DNA of 64,000 bases from assembly GCF_905147365.1 (NCBI RefSeq), contig NC_056413.1:2992501-3056500 (forward strand), given 5' to 3'. The notes under the pieces are model-generated. The model was given only the letters and a program-made list of their open reading frames with translations. It was not told where the DNA came from and made no database searches. Origin of the DNA: Aricia agestis (Eukaryota; Arthropoda; Insecta; Lepidoptera; Lycaenidae). Below are positions 9,129 to 20,013 of the stretch, piece after piece. Each line of letters starts with the position of its first letter. The first letter of the stretch is position 1. The translations under genes were made by a program, and so were the position numbers.

Positions 9129-12100
9129 GTAAATATTTTCATGAACATTTCAATTGTCTACACTCAAAAGAGTTTCTTATTAGTTATTGGTGAGATTTTA
9201 ATATAAATTATATTTGTTGCAGATTTGGACCACACAGCTGATGTACAGTAAGTAATACATAAGATAAAAAAATGATGTTGTGTATTGCATAATATTATTA
9301 TGTTCAAGGTGTACTCGGAAATGCCTACAGACATTTAAGGCGACACCTAGATAATTTGGCTGAAGCGATATCGATTCTCAGCAATGATGAAAGCTAAGAA
9401 ATTAAAGTTCATTGTCAGTATTAATCATGTCTTTGTCTTTGAATTACCCATAGCATAACACGATTGGTCAACTTTTATAACACAGAATAATCAGTCAATA
9501 AGACCTCTATAAAAAAAGGGATTCCTATTTTGCCAACAGAGGAGAGTGATTTAAGGATGTATATAACATTTATAAATTCAAAGATTCTGACCTAAATTCG
9601 AAATATATAGTAGAATAAAACACCCTGCATCAATTGATACCAAAAAATCAATATCTTACTGACTGACTGTACTGATCTGTACTGACACTGTACTGATCGT
9701 GAAATAATTCATTTTAATGTTTGCCGGAAGTGTTAAAATTTTTGAGAATTCGTCAGAATTGGGAACTTTTTATCAAAGATAAACAGCTAAAAAACTGCTT
9801 ATTAATTTCTTTGCACGATTTGCGTTTTTTTAAGCCCAAAAAAAGTGGGTTCACCGGTTATTCTGAGGAAATATTTCAAATTGAAATTTATGAAAATTAT
9901 CCTTCGAAGGGTGCAACAAGACTTTATATGAACTTGGGCGGGAGCGCTGCTGGTAAAGAAGAACTGTCAAATATGTCGTTTTTGTATGTGCCAGCGTTAG
10001 TTCCTTTTTTCGCCACCTGCATTTAAAGCTTTGCCGAGCTTACTTGGCACTCACACAAAATTTTGTTCAATAATAATTAAATATCGAATAGTTCTTTAAA
10101 AATCTATTATAAAAAATCATTATAATTAATAATAAGTGTCTGGGTGTCCAATTTTTTACATATTTTAATTGGATGTAGGATGGAATTTGACCTTATATAC
10201 ATCCTTAAGCTTCCAAAGTACATAGATTGGTTCAAGCATGACTCTTTAATTTGCCCATGGGCATTTTCAAAAAAATGTGTACCCCTGGTTTTTACCTTGT
10301 CCCTTGACTTCGCTACAGATTATTTGTAAAAAATTACATACTAACATTTTGTAATTTTAATGTAGGAGCATAAACAAGTTTTCTTTTATTAAAATACATT
10401 CACGTTTGTATATAATTTTATTTAGTATGAGATTTATAAGGGTTTTTAAGTACCGAAACCTATTAAATTCACCTGTCCCCTTCCCAGAAGTTGTAACAAA
10501 ATCTTTAATAACTATTTTTTTTCTTAAAGTAAGTTACTTAAAAAACATATGTTAGATTCTTAAATACTTAATGTATCAATTGAATGTCTTGTTATTGAAA
10601 AATCTAACATAATTTAACTACAAATTAATTAAAATTATAATCATGAAAAAACAACCCGGCCGGAATGTTCGGTTTAGTGACCGTTTTTTTTAGTTTTATA
10701 AACATACTACAAAAATATTTTCGGCACTAAATGATAGCACTATATTTCATTGTACATCGAGAAACTTCAATTTAAATTTAGTAGTTAAAAATCTGCTACA
10801 AGACGCGGACGCAGGTTGGATGGTTCTTCAGGAACGGTTTATTTGTTCAGATAAGTGACCATATTTTGTAAGCATTATTATACTTTCTCCAACTGTTTTT
10901 ACTGTTGACACGTTGCAAAATTAGTTTAGTATTTAGTATAAAAAATGAAATTGTGATAACTATTATCGGTTATTTACAAACACTTTAAAAGTAAAAGAAA
11001 GTAATATTACGTGACTTCCGACTTGTGACTTTTCGTATGGTCACATATAATGGAACGGACAAGTCACAACAGGCGGAAAGCATAAGGCTTAGTTCACATT
11101 TTAAATAAATTATTTTTTTATTCACAGATTTTATTAAGAAAATTGGAGATTTTTAAACTGGTACGATTAACGTACAAATATATTTTTTATTACTTATGTG
11201 TTAAGGTGACGCCGCGTTAAAGTAAAAAACCGTTTTGGATATGTTTTAGATTGCTAGTTTTCTATGAAAGGCCGGCCCGGCCTCTCACAGAAAACAAGCA
11301 ATGGAACAGCAAAAAATGGAAAGGGCGTAAGCGACAAAATAGTTTTGTCGCGTAATTTAAAAACCATAAATACATTTCATATAAGCTATGGGCAAATTAA
11401 AGTGTATGCTTGAACCAATCCATGTACATTTTTGGAAGCTTAAATCACTCTCCTCTGTAGGGAAAAATAGGAATCCTTTTTTTTTACACAGGTCTATTTG
11501 ATTGATTATTCTGTTTTATAAAAGTTGACCAATCGTGTTATGCTATGGGTAAATCAAAGACAAAGACATGATAAATACTGACAATGAACTTTAATTTCTT
11601 AGCTTTAGTTATTGCTGAGAAAAATCGATATCGCTACAGCCAAATCATAAAGGCGTCGACTTTACTTAACAATAACAAATATACTATTTAAAATTTAAGT
11701 ACCTAAAAGTTTTATGTTTTTTAAAAATTTTGATTTTATTTCCACTACTTTTCTATCAGTAAAGTTGAAAATCATTTTGTGTCGTTGATATTTGCAGATT
11801 TATAATAACTAGACATCAGATTATATGCATTTGCATACTTGCATATGCAAATGCATATAATCACTTTTTAGGCGATAGTGCATATTTTGGCAATTTTTCG
11901 TTGATAGTGCATATTTCGGTAGTTTAACTTCCATGGGCATTAAGATTGCAATCGGAAAATGTTGGTAGAAAATTATTATTGGCGTATAATAAATAAATAA
12001 AAAGTCTTTATTTCAAGAAATTAAAAATCCTGTATTTTATGAAATTATAAAAATTGGCGCTTTTATTAATGTCACTACCGGAAAAGTCTTCAAAAAAATA

Positions 12101-13521
12101 ATAAATTTTAATATTAAGTGACTTTTGATTGTGCATATTTTGTGCATATTTCGACCATTTTTCGTGCATATTTGCATGGATATTTCGGCACTTTGATCGT
12201 GCATATAATCCGATGTCATTAATAACTTAGGAATTCGTAGACATGTGAACACATCTTTATGATTATGAGATGTTCGTCCCTCTAATTATTGAAGTTAAAT
12301 CTATGAAATCAAAGAATTTTTTACTTTTATAAGTAGTGCAACAATAAAAATGTTTAAATAAAAGGTTTTTGTGTTATAAAAACTCCTTTAAATATGTTAA
12401 ATATTACTTACTCATGTAAAAAAATTAAAAATAACCTAGTGGTTGGGTCACATAGTCACACTATGGATTAAAAATAATTGCTACTCTTGTTGATCCTTGA
12501 AATTATCAAAATTTTTTTTAATAAACAATTAAATATGCATTTCACTAGATTAAATTAACGAAGAAATCCATTTATTGCTGTATTTTTTTGTATTAAATTA
12601 TATTTTACATTTAGTCGCACAACGGAATCTGTTTCGTCGAAAATTCGATTTTGTTTCAATAATATCAGAATAATATAACGTTTTCAGCGTTCTTTTTAAC
12701 TTATTCCATTAGTTCAATATTTTTCCTTGTATATGACATTCAAAAAAAGGTAAATAAATGACCTTAAAAAATATAGACATATTTTTGCAAGGGTACACGT
12801 TTTTTTGAAAATGCCCCCATAGCTTATATGAAATATATTTATGGTTTTTAAATTATGCGACAAAAACCATTTTGTCGCTTACACCCTTACCATTTTTCTC
12901 AAATCTTAAACATATCCAACGCTGTTTTTTACTTCACGTCACCTTAAGTCGTAATTGTTCTAATAGTGGGCTTACATTATTCCAATCCACTTCTCGATTT
13001 CAGTGCTGGATTACTACTGGAATGGTATTAAAGGAATGAAATAATTCAGATAAAGATTAAATCACTGGATTGAAATAATGTAAATGTAAGCCAGTCATAA
13101 TTCAAAAAAATTTTTGCTTTTTATTTCTAGATTACATGCATGGGGTGACAGTTTAAAGGAAGCATTTGAACAGTGTGGAATGGCAATGTTCGCCTACATG
13201 ACTGAGATGGACTATGTGCAGATAAAAGAGGTTCACACTATTGAAGCAAATGCTGATGATCTGATGGGTCTCCTATATCACTTTCTGGATGAACTGCTCT
13301 TCCTGTTTTCTGTTGAGCCGTTCTTAATCTGTAAGAAGTTAGTGATAACAGAATTCAACACTCAAGAATTTAGGATAGTTTGCAAATGCTATGGGGAAGA
13401 GTTTCAAATTGGTAAACATCCCCAGGGAACTGAAGTTAAAGCAATAACATACTCCGCCATGCAGATCATTGATGAACCAAAGGACAATAAGTATGAAGTG
13501 TATGTAATTATTGATATTTAA
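9065..13521 (+). CDS. Archease: Archease (RtcB tRNA-ligase cofactor)
   Basis: Three exons: 9065-9128, 9223-9247 and 13131-13521, giving 159 residues (human archease is 167). Archease helps guanylate and recycle the RtcB RNA ligase, which joins tRNA exons and, in animals, XBP1 mRNA. Seen: YLDHTADVQLHAWGDS at 22-37, whose Asp is a metal ligand in known archeases; AFEQCGMAMFAYM; LLYHFLDELLF; GEEFQIGKHPQGTEVKAITY; and the C-terminal VIIDI that supplies the other metal ligand. Splice junctions fall inside Tyr22 and Gln30 codons and restore the conserved text exactly. Exon 2 is a 25-nt micro-exon. Intron 2 (3.9 kb) is almost wholly nested transposons. Complete and probably functional. Confidence 0.95.
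9223..9247 (+). CDS. Archease: Archease exon 2 (25-nt micro-exon)
   Basis: Acceptor TTGCAG, donor GTAAGT. Supplies the (Y)LDHTADV(Q) motif with the metal-binding Asp; too short for ORF callers. Confidence 0.9.
9555..10204. mobile_element. 650-bp TTAA element (family G) inside family E copy 1
   Basis: Perfect TTAA duplication (9551-9554 and 10205-10208) and perfect 12-bp inverted ends GGATGTATATAA. The empty site GAGTGATTTAAGCTTCC is present, inverted, in the related copy near 11440. It carries the GGGCGGGAGCGCTGCTGGTA segment shared with 17078-17310 and 17863-18490. The 101-codon frame inside it has no known family. Confidence 0.85.
10259..12816. mobile_element. 2.56-kb non-autonomous DNA transposon (family F, copy A)
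   Basis: Inverted ends GGGCATTTTCAAAAAAA(T/C)GTG, flanked by a 4-bp duplication CCAT. Nearly identical to copy B at 30413-32972. There is no transposase; the longest frame is 71 codons. It contains an older family E element at 11205-11664 and a palindrome ATTATATGCATTTGCATACT onward near 11820. The empty target GCCCATAGCTTAT is visible in family E relatives. Superfamily unknown; a 4-bp duplication fits several. Confidence 0.9.
11205..11664. mobile_element. Family E MITE inside family F copy A
   Basis: Begins TTAAGGTGACGCCGCG, inverted relative to the host copy at 9339-12943. Its right end is decayed. It is also present in copy B of family F (about 31358-31820), so it entered F before F multiplied. 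Confidence 0.75.
12969..13092. mobile_element. Short hairpin MITE before archease exon 3
   Basis: Ends GGCTTACATTATTCCAATCCA and TGGATTGAAATAATGTAAATG onward to AAGCC are inverted. It lies 38 bp upstream of the exon 3 start, close to where branch point and polypyrimidine tract should be. Confidence 0.65.
13131..13521 (+). CDS. Archease: Archease exon 3
   Basis: Acceptor TTTCTAG. Starts with the last base of the Gln codon and runs LHAWGDSLKEAFEQCGMAMF to the terminal VIIDI and TAA. Confidence 0.94.
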
Positions 13522-13750
13522 ATATATAAATATTATTTTCGTTTTTTTTTGTTGATTATAAATAAGTTAAAAATTTATACTACTTCATGATAAAAATAAG
13601 TAAGAACATAAACCAAAGTAAGTACTACTTTTTTACAAAGTCTTTAGAAAACTGTTTTTTGTACTGAACATAATATGTACCGAATCTGCTTTTCTTCATA
13701 AATTCGATTATATTGATACCTAAGGATAAGATGTTTCCACTGCATGAACA

Positions 13751-13756
13751 AATAAA
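13751..13756 (+). other. Poly(A) signal of archease
   Basis: AATAAATAAA about 230 nt past the stop codon; the first plausible strong signal. Confidence 0.5.
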
Positions 13757-14185
13757 TAAAATTTTCTTTGCTATTACTTATTAGTCATTAGTAGACATCG
13801 GATTGCATATGCAAATGCATATAATGGCACTTTTTAATCGAGGTCGAGATTCAAGATGTTGAAAAGATGAATACAGTTCGACAAGGCTTTAAATGAATAT
13901 GTCAATGATGTCAATGGGCGCTGCTGGTAATACGACATTTACACTCAGGGAAGTTGGACAGGGAAGTGGGCAGCGTGAATATGTAAATAGGTGACTCGCG
14001 CTGCCACTGCAGCTCATGCCGCTGCCATTGCCCGGCGCTCCCTCGAGTGTCGGTTTTTCGGGCGGAAGTCAAAGGACGGGCAGCGCGAGCGCGAGTGAGT
14101 GTTTACATTCAGCTCTCCCGCTCACTTGCCGCCAGTGTTTTGAACGAGAAGCACGTGCGACAAAATTCACAAAAATGTCACCGCC

Positions 14186-14490
14186 TTTTTTTAAAATGAA
14201 ATAAGGGGACAAATGAGCAAGCGGGTCACCTGATGGAAAGCAACTTCCGTCGCCCATGGACACTCGCAGCATCAGAAGAGCTGCAGGTACGTTGCCGGCC
14301 TTTTAAGAGGGAATAGGGTAATAGGGGAGGGTAGGGAAGGGAATAGGGTAGGGGATTGGGCCTCCGGTAAACTCACTCGGCGAAACACAACGCAAGCACT
14401 GTTTCACGCCGGTTTTCTGTGAGAACGTGGTATTTCTCCGGTCGAGCCGGCCTATTCGTGCCGAAGCATGTCTCTCCCACGTCTAAAATA
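14186..14490. repeat. GC-rich dispersed repeat of lepidopteran type
   Basis: Contains AGCAAGCGGGTCACCTGATG, CAACTTCCGTCGCCCATGG, GGATTGGGCCTCCGGTAAAC and GAACGTGGTATTTCTCCGG. I remember this as a very common moth repeat; its class is not evident. A fragment of the same start appears at 63117. Confidence 0.55.
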
Positions 14491-14871
14491 CAACACCGCC
14501 GCCAACTGAGTGGAGTAACGAGAAAATCATTAAGTTTTTGGAACTTTATGAAACAGAACGGATAATATGGGATCCGTGTGATAAAAATGAATGAATTTCC
14601 CTCATCCACAATTTCCTTTTACTACGACGACGGCGTCTTCGATTCGATCTGTTTTGATCTATTTTTAAAATATGCTAGTTATATATATTCAGCAGACATA
14701 ATGCTGTCGCCGCAACAGTTACAATATCCGCCATCGTTGCGGGTCGTTACGTAAAAGAGTATGAGGGCTGAGTGTGACCACCCACTCGCCTCTATAATGC
14801 CGCAGAAGTTTAGAAGGCAATATTTCCGACAGCGGCAGGAGCAGTGGCAAGGGCTGAGTGTAAACGTCCCA

Positions 14872-15038
14872 TAAAAGGGCCCATTCACGGCAGGACTGCA
14901 CGGCAGTCCTGCAGTGAATGGGCCTCACTGATTGGTTCACACTCGGTGTTGCCGGCCGGAAACACCGAGTGTGAACCAATCAGTGTGGCCCATTCACTGC
15001 AGGACTGCCGTGCAGTCCTGCCATGAATGGGCCTTTTA
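14872..15038. repeat. Near-perfect 167-bp hairpin
   Basis: Arms of about 80 bp differ at only a few positions and meet near GTTGCCGGCCGGAAAC. Each arm itself contains GCAGGACTGCACGGCAGTCCTGC-type palindromes (cited in part), giving a cruciform within a cruciform. Confidence 0.8.
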
Positions 15039-15219
15039 AACGAGAACGGTCAAATTTTTTTTATGATAGAAGACGTTTTTGTATGATAGAAGCGTTAGTT
15101 CCTTTTCTCGCCACGTTCATATATTTAAAGCCTTGTCGAGCTGTAATAAAGTTCAGTAATATATTTTTATTAAATATTAAAAGAAAAAGTAATCTAGGGG
15201 ATTTCTAGGGGGAAATCAA

Positions 15220-15450
15220 ATTAGTTCAGGGGTACGGCGCCGAGACCATCTGGCAACACTGCGGTCCACACGGTGTTTTTGCTCGATTTCGAGTAAAACT
15301 ATCGAGCAAAACCGTATACTGCGTAGTGCTTCGTGCTTGAGACGATACGGTACCATTGGACGATCTGCGTGTATGGTCCAATGGTATCGTCGTATTTAAC
15401 AGGAAGCTTCGTGACGATAGATGCATGTGCGGCCGCGGCATTTGGCTAAG
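15220..15450. repeat. Hairpin element remains
   Basis: Holds CGATACGGTACCATTGGAC with its inverse GTCCAATGGTATCGTCG, and the segment CTATCGAGCAAAACCGTAT shared with the MITE at 45477-45660. Confidence 0.5.
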
Positions 15451-15989
15451 CTACAAAAAGTCATGCATGAACATTTTCTTTATTGCAAAATATTATGGTA
15501 CGGTATCGACTATCGTAAATAGTGAGCAAACTATGCCGGGCCGCAGCGTGCCGTGGCGCAGCGCAAAAATCCGAGCAGCCGCGGGCGAGGCGGAGCAAGG
15601 TTTCCTCGCTCGAACAGCCCGAGCCATTGCTCACAAAGACACGATGGCACCGCACATACGCACAGCCGTCGCAGCTTATGCTTTTATTTTGCTATACACA
15701 ACTATAAAAAATAGGAGAATCTCATCTGTATGATCCTAACAAAGACTCCATTTTTTTTAGATCCTTGACAGGAATATTATTTTCAGGCTGATTTTTCTCC
15801 AAGTATCTTCCTTCATCCCTCTGTTAGTGTAATTGGGATCCCTGGCATCCCAAAGCCATACATTTGCGGCGTATAAACTTATTAGTTGTCGATTCTGATC
15901 GTTCATTTTTGACCGCGGCATAAACCAAAACATTGACGTCCATACTGCGCGAGGCAAACGACCGAGGCACCTTTGAGCATTTCAAAAAA

Positions 15990-16180
15990 CCGACACCGCT
16001 CGGATCGGCCGCGCGCGCGCTCGCCCGAGCGTGAGCATGCGCCCGCCTCGGGCGAGCAACGTCCACACCAAGCGAGCGTACGGCGCATGCCGCGTGAGGC
16101 GAGCCTCGCTCTCGGCGCGCGGCGGCTCGCTTGGTGTGGACCCGCCTGAAACCATTGGATCACTGTGCCGGGGCGCATCG
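15990..16180. repeat. GC-rich inverted repeat
   Basis: GTCCACACCAAGCGAGC near 16061 is the inverse of GCTCGCTTGGTGTGGAC near 16125; Cys/Gly/Arg frames across it are by-products of CGAGCG repeats. Similar CTCGCCCGAG text recurs at 42850-42930. Confidence 0.55.
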
Positions 16181-16295
16181 GTGCGGATTAAATCATAACA
16201 CCTTAATTTAAAAAAATCACATTAAAATGTTTGGTATTTTTATATTATAATTAATTTCTCTCATTTTTACCCCAAAGGTTCGGCATAAACGTAGT

Positions 16296-17036
16296 TTATC
16301 TATACTAATATTATAAATGCGAAAGTATCTCTGTTTGTCTGTCTGTCTGTCTGTATCGCTTTCACGCCAAAACTACTGAACCGATTGTTATGAAATTTTG
16401 TACACAGATAGTCTAAAGCCTGAGAAAGGACATAGGCTACTTAACTGGAAAAAGGGGTTGTAAGGGGGTAAAAATGCGTAAATTTGTTCAAATTAAGTTA
16501 GTTCCAAAAACTCATAACAGATGGCGCCAAGAGTCGCCTAGATCGCGCTATCGCTTGCTCATATTTATTTCTATAAGAGGTGGTACCATGATGATTGATA
16601 AGTTGAGTTTTTTGATTCTTTCGATTGTTATACACGTTATTAATTAATAACTCACCTACCAACATAGATATCAGAAACAACAGCGCCAAAACTACTGAAC
16701 GAATCGAACGAAACGATTGTAACGAAATTTTATACACAGATAGTCTAAAGCCTGAGAAAGGACATAGGCTACTTTTTTACTGGAAAAGGGGGTTGTAAGG
16801 GGGTGTTAAGCGTAAATTTAGATGGCGCCGAGAGTCGCCTAGATCGCGCTATCGCTTGCTTATACGTATTTCTATAAAGGTGGTACCATGTATTAGTAAA
16901 ATTTTTCGATTCTTTCGAATGTTATACACGAACTCACCTACCAACATAGATATCAGAAACAACAGCCTACACTTGTTGACACCGCGCGCTATAAACTGAA
17001 GTCCACGCGGACGAAGTCGCGGGCAACAGCTAGACA
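16296..17036. repeat. Dispersed repeat with an internal tandem duplication
   Basis: Starts ATACTAATATTATAAATGCG, ends CGAAGTCGCGGGCAACAGCT, the usual border text of a widespread lepidopteran retroelement tail. The unit beginning GCCAAAACTACTGAACCGAT is present twice in tandem (about 16362-16681 and 16682-16968). Both copies contain GCCTAGATCGCGCTATCGCT and CCAACATAGATATCAGAAAC. Confidence 0.7.
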
Positions 17037-17077
17037 AGGAGGACTTTATAATATCCTCTTTGACTTTAAACTTCTTT

Positions 17078-17308
17078 ACAGCTCGACAAGGCTGAAGGCA
17101 TTATAATATGAACATAGATTAAGGTCTAAGGATAGTATTATACCTTCATGAATATGAACGTGTTACGTGGGTGACATTGACGGGAGCGCTGCTGGTAAAG
17201 GAGAACTGTCAAACACATGTCAAGTATTGGTCAACTTGGACGTTTTTGTATGATAGTAGCGTTTAGTTCCTTTTCTCGCCACGTTCATATAAAGCCTTGT
17301 CGAACTGT
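17078..17308. mobile_element. Family C MITE, intact ends
   Basis: Ends TACAGCTCGACAAGGCT and AGCCTTGTCGAACTGTA; interior has GGGAGCGCTGCTGGTAAAGG as in the other copies. Confidence 0.75.
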
Positions 17309-17862
17309 ATCTTTAGTAGTCGACATAAACTAGTATATATATTATTGGAAAGTAGTCGACATGGCGCAGTCACGTCGTGATTCCGAGTACAAAAATAAAC
17401 ACGAAAAAACATTAATGCCACATCATTGATATAAAGGTGTACGTCTTCACAGCTCACGCAGTTCAGTGCGAATGAAGCGTCTAAAATTATAAACCTTATT
17501 CCTTTCTAAATAGCTTCCTAACTAGGATGCTAAATGATTTAGTCAGTCAGAACTCACAGAAGCCATACTTTTTCCGATTCAGTACACTAATTAGGATTCT
17601 ATCTTTGTTTTTTCTGATTGATTTGAAAAGTATGACACTACGATGTTGCCACTTTTTAATTTCTTCACTCTCTTGACAGACTATAAAATATGCTATTCCA
17701 CTTGACTAAATTTAGTTACTTACTAAATCATCTAGACGTCTAAATTTAGTAAGGTGGAATAAGGACTTTAGGTCACGCACTCTTAGATACCCTCGTTTGA
17801 GTCATTCGTTAACCGGACTATCACACACAATCCGACAATGCGATACTGCTTAGTTAAACCGT

Positions 17863-18489
17863 AAAGTGCGACAAGGCTTTAAATGCTTTGTCCACACTAT
17901 GCCTTTTTCTGTTCGTCAAGGGCATGCGTTATAGCGCAGTCAACAGCGAACGTGAGGCATGCCCGTGACGCATGCCCTCAGCTGACCGTATCCAAAAAAC
18001 AAAAATGACAATGTTGGCGTTGCGTCCGTTGACGCATTCAATTATTAAATAGCTTTGTCCATACTGTGCATTTTTTTGTTCATCAAAGGCATGCGTTATA
18101 GGCAGCGCAGTCAACAGCGAACGTAAGGCATGCCCGTGACGCGCGTTAAAATCGTAGCGCTCGCTATGAGTTATGACACTTTTCTTTCAACGCGGGTGGA
18201 TCTTGACGCATTCAATTATTGAATATGAAAAACGAATGTTGAATAAAAAGAAGATAACGAAAATTGAAGTTGAAATTGCATAATGTGGACATAGCTAATG
18301 CGCCAAAACGAAAGTTGAATGAAAGAAGATGATGAAAATTGAAGACGAAAGCGCATAGTGTGGACATAGCTAATGAACGTGGGCGGGAGCGCTGCTGGTA
18401 AAGGAGAACTGTCAAAAATGAGGTTTTTGTATGATGGCAGCGTTAGTTTCTTTTTTCGCCACGTTCATTTAAAGCTTTGTCGAGCTGTA
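17863..18489. mobile_element. Family C MITE split by another MITE family
   Basis: Outer ends GCGACAAGGCTTTAAATG and TTTAAAGCTTTGTCGAGCTG. The insertion (about 17889-18372) has ends CTTTGTCCACACTATGC and GCATAGTGTGGACATAGC and relates to 45930-46186, which shares GAATGCGTCAA and GGCATGCCTCACGTTCG-type text. Confidence 0.65.
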
Positions 18490-19512
18490 CGCATTTAGCG
18501 CTGCGCTGAGCGATGGCCGATGAGCCCCCGGCCCCAACCCGCCCCGGCAGTTTGGAACGCTCCGGGCCCCGGCTCCGTTAAAGTGTGCAGTTAATTTTTA
18601 AATTTGGCAACACAAGTCGACTGTCTATGGATAGAACGAATGGATTTTATAATCTGTTTTCTATCTTCATTTCCGGTAAAAAGGCGGTATCCTAATTTAA
18701 ACTTCCGTTATTAGTACCGCGTAGAAGCAATGATGATGTTTGCACGGACATAAAAAAAATACGGACGTAACCTTCTTATAATCACGAGTGAAGCCTAGTT
18801 ATGGCCGCCCGTGTAGGACGTGTGCGTGATATGAGGGTTGCCATATAAATCATAAATTTCCCTACTTTTTAAATTTTGTAAACTCAGACAAGTTAAATGT
18901 ATTTTTTATACTTAAACATATTTTTATGTTTTTTTCGCTTCAGAAATGTAAGCGGTTGTTAAAGATGTCATAATGAAAATATTATTTTTGTGACACTAAA
19001 GATAGAAAAAAAACACATGTTACGTACAGAGAAGTATATTATTTACATAACATTATTAGTAATAATGATTATGTACAAACATTTACAATAATAAAATTAT
19101 TACTAGCTATTTGACCGAGCTTTGCTCGGTATTCGATAAAACACGAATAAAATGACATTTTCTAAAAATAATTCCTAGCTAGATAGATTTATCGCCCGCG
19201 AAACCTAAATACGAAACCTGTATACGAAAAGATATAAGATACTTATGTCCCGTAACCCGTTTCATCAAACAATCAAGTAATGTTAAATAAATAATGGCTT
19301 GTTAAATCAGTTAACGGCCTGTTAGAGCTATCGAGAGTTCTACCATGCGCTAACGTCAAATCAAATCACCTAACATGGTGTTAAATTTATTCCTGGTCTA
19401 GAGGTCCATTCAATATTTTCATTCCTACTAGGTCTCAATGACGCTCGGGTGACTACACCAATAGCACCTTTCCTCCCCTACTACTGAAGGAAATCTAAGA
19501 CAACAATTTTAT

Positions 19513-19764
19513 CTATGGGCGCTTACGCCACGTCAGTCTAACCCCGTGCTAAGTACCTGAAGGACTTGTGTTACGGGTACCAGACAACGGAAATATATTT
19601 AATACTGTTATACTATACATATATTTAAGATTTTTATTATATGATACACATATTTAATACACACCCATGACCCAGGAACTTTGAAAACTTTTTGTTCCGT
19701 CGGCAGGATTCGAACCCGCGGCTTGAGCTACCGACAGCCCACCCACTGAGCCACAGAGGTCGTC
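19513..19764 (-). mobile_element. tRNA-derived SINE
   Basis: On the minus strand the head reads CTCTGTGGCTCAGTGGGTGG (A box) and GCGGGTTCGAATCCTGCC (B box). The body continues to an AT-rich tail and CTTCAGGTACTTAGCACGGG. It is a SINE rather than a tRNA gene, since no cloverleaf closes and a second copy exists at 654-917. Confidence 0.8.
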
Positions 19765-19847
19765 AAACAAAATTATATCCACTTTTGTAAATTAAGAAAT
19801 TAATAGGGGTGTAGACTATTTTTAGGAAATATATTTATTTTACAGAT

Positions 19848-20013
19848 GTACCATCAAGGAAGTTGATTGCTATGCAATTGACAGACCAACGTTATTTGGT
19901 CGAATACTTATGTCAATTCAATGTTAATTGTGATCTGTCGGCTGGGTTTGACGTAACGCAACCAAACTACTTATGTCCCCGATTTGCATAGGAATCAACT
20001 TCTCTGATAGTAC
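19848..20013. mobile_element. 165-bp MITE (family M), copy 1
   Basis: Ends GTACCATCAAGGAAGTTGATT and AATCAACTTCTCTGATAGTAC. Other copies: 25790-25950, 42981-43375 (interrupted), 43372-43533, 51629-51757 (partial) and 61913-62087. Confidence 0.8.

Larger units (their letters stand above)
9339..12943. mobile_element. TTAA-type MITE (family E, copy 1) split by two later insertions
   Basis: The host element is bounded by TTAA at 9335-9338 and 12944-12947, with ends GGCGACACC and CACGTCACC. It is related to the copies at 11205-11664 and 55958-56427. It was interrupted at 9555-10204 and 10259-12816. Removing both insertions gives a roughly 400-bp element that matches its relatives. The TTAA target suggests a piggyBac or Kolobok origin. 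Confidence 0.8.
13865..15145. mobile_element. Family C element with nested insertions
   Basis: Left end GTTCGACAAGGCTTTAAATG, right end TTAAAGCCTTGTCGAGCTGT. The interior is broken by a lepidopteran-type repeat (about 14186-14490) and by the hairpin at 14872-15038. Confidence 0.55.

Noticed and set aside
9721..10026. 101-codon frame in archease intron 2
   Set aside because: Lies fully inside a TTAA element; part of it is the multi-copy GGGAGCGCTGCTGGTA segment found in other MITEs.
15824..16178. Arg/Ala-rich frames on the minus strand
   Set aside because: Arise from CGAGCG-type inverted repeats; overlapping frames are open in parallel, as expected from GC-rich repeat DNA.
19679..19764. Possible tRNA gene (A and B boxes)
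   Set aside because: No complete cloverleaf; same head and body occur at 654-917, so it is a SINE. The same reasoning applies to 47124-47200.
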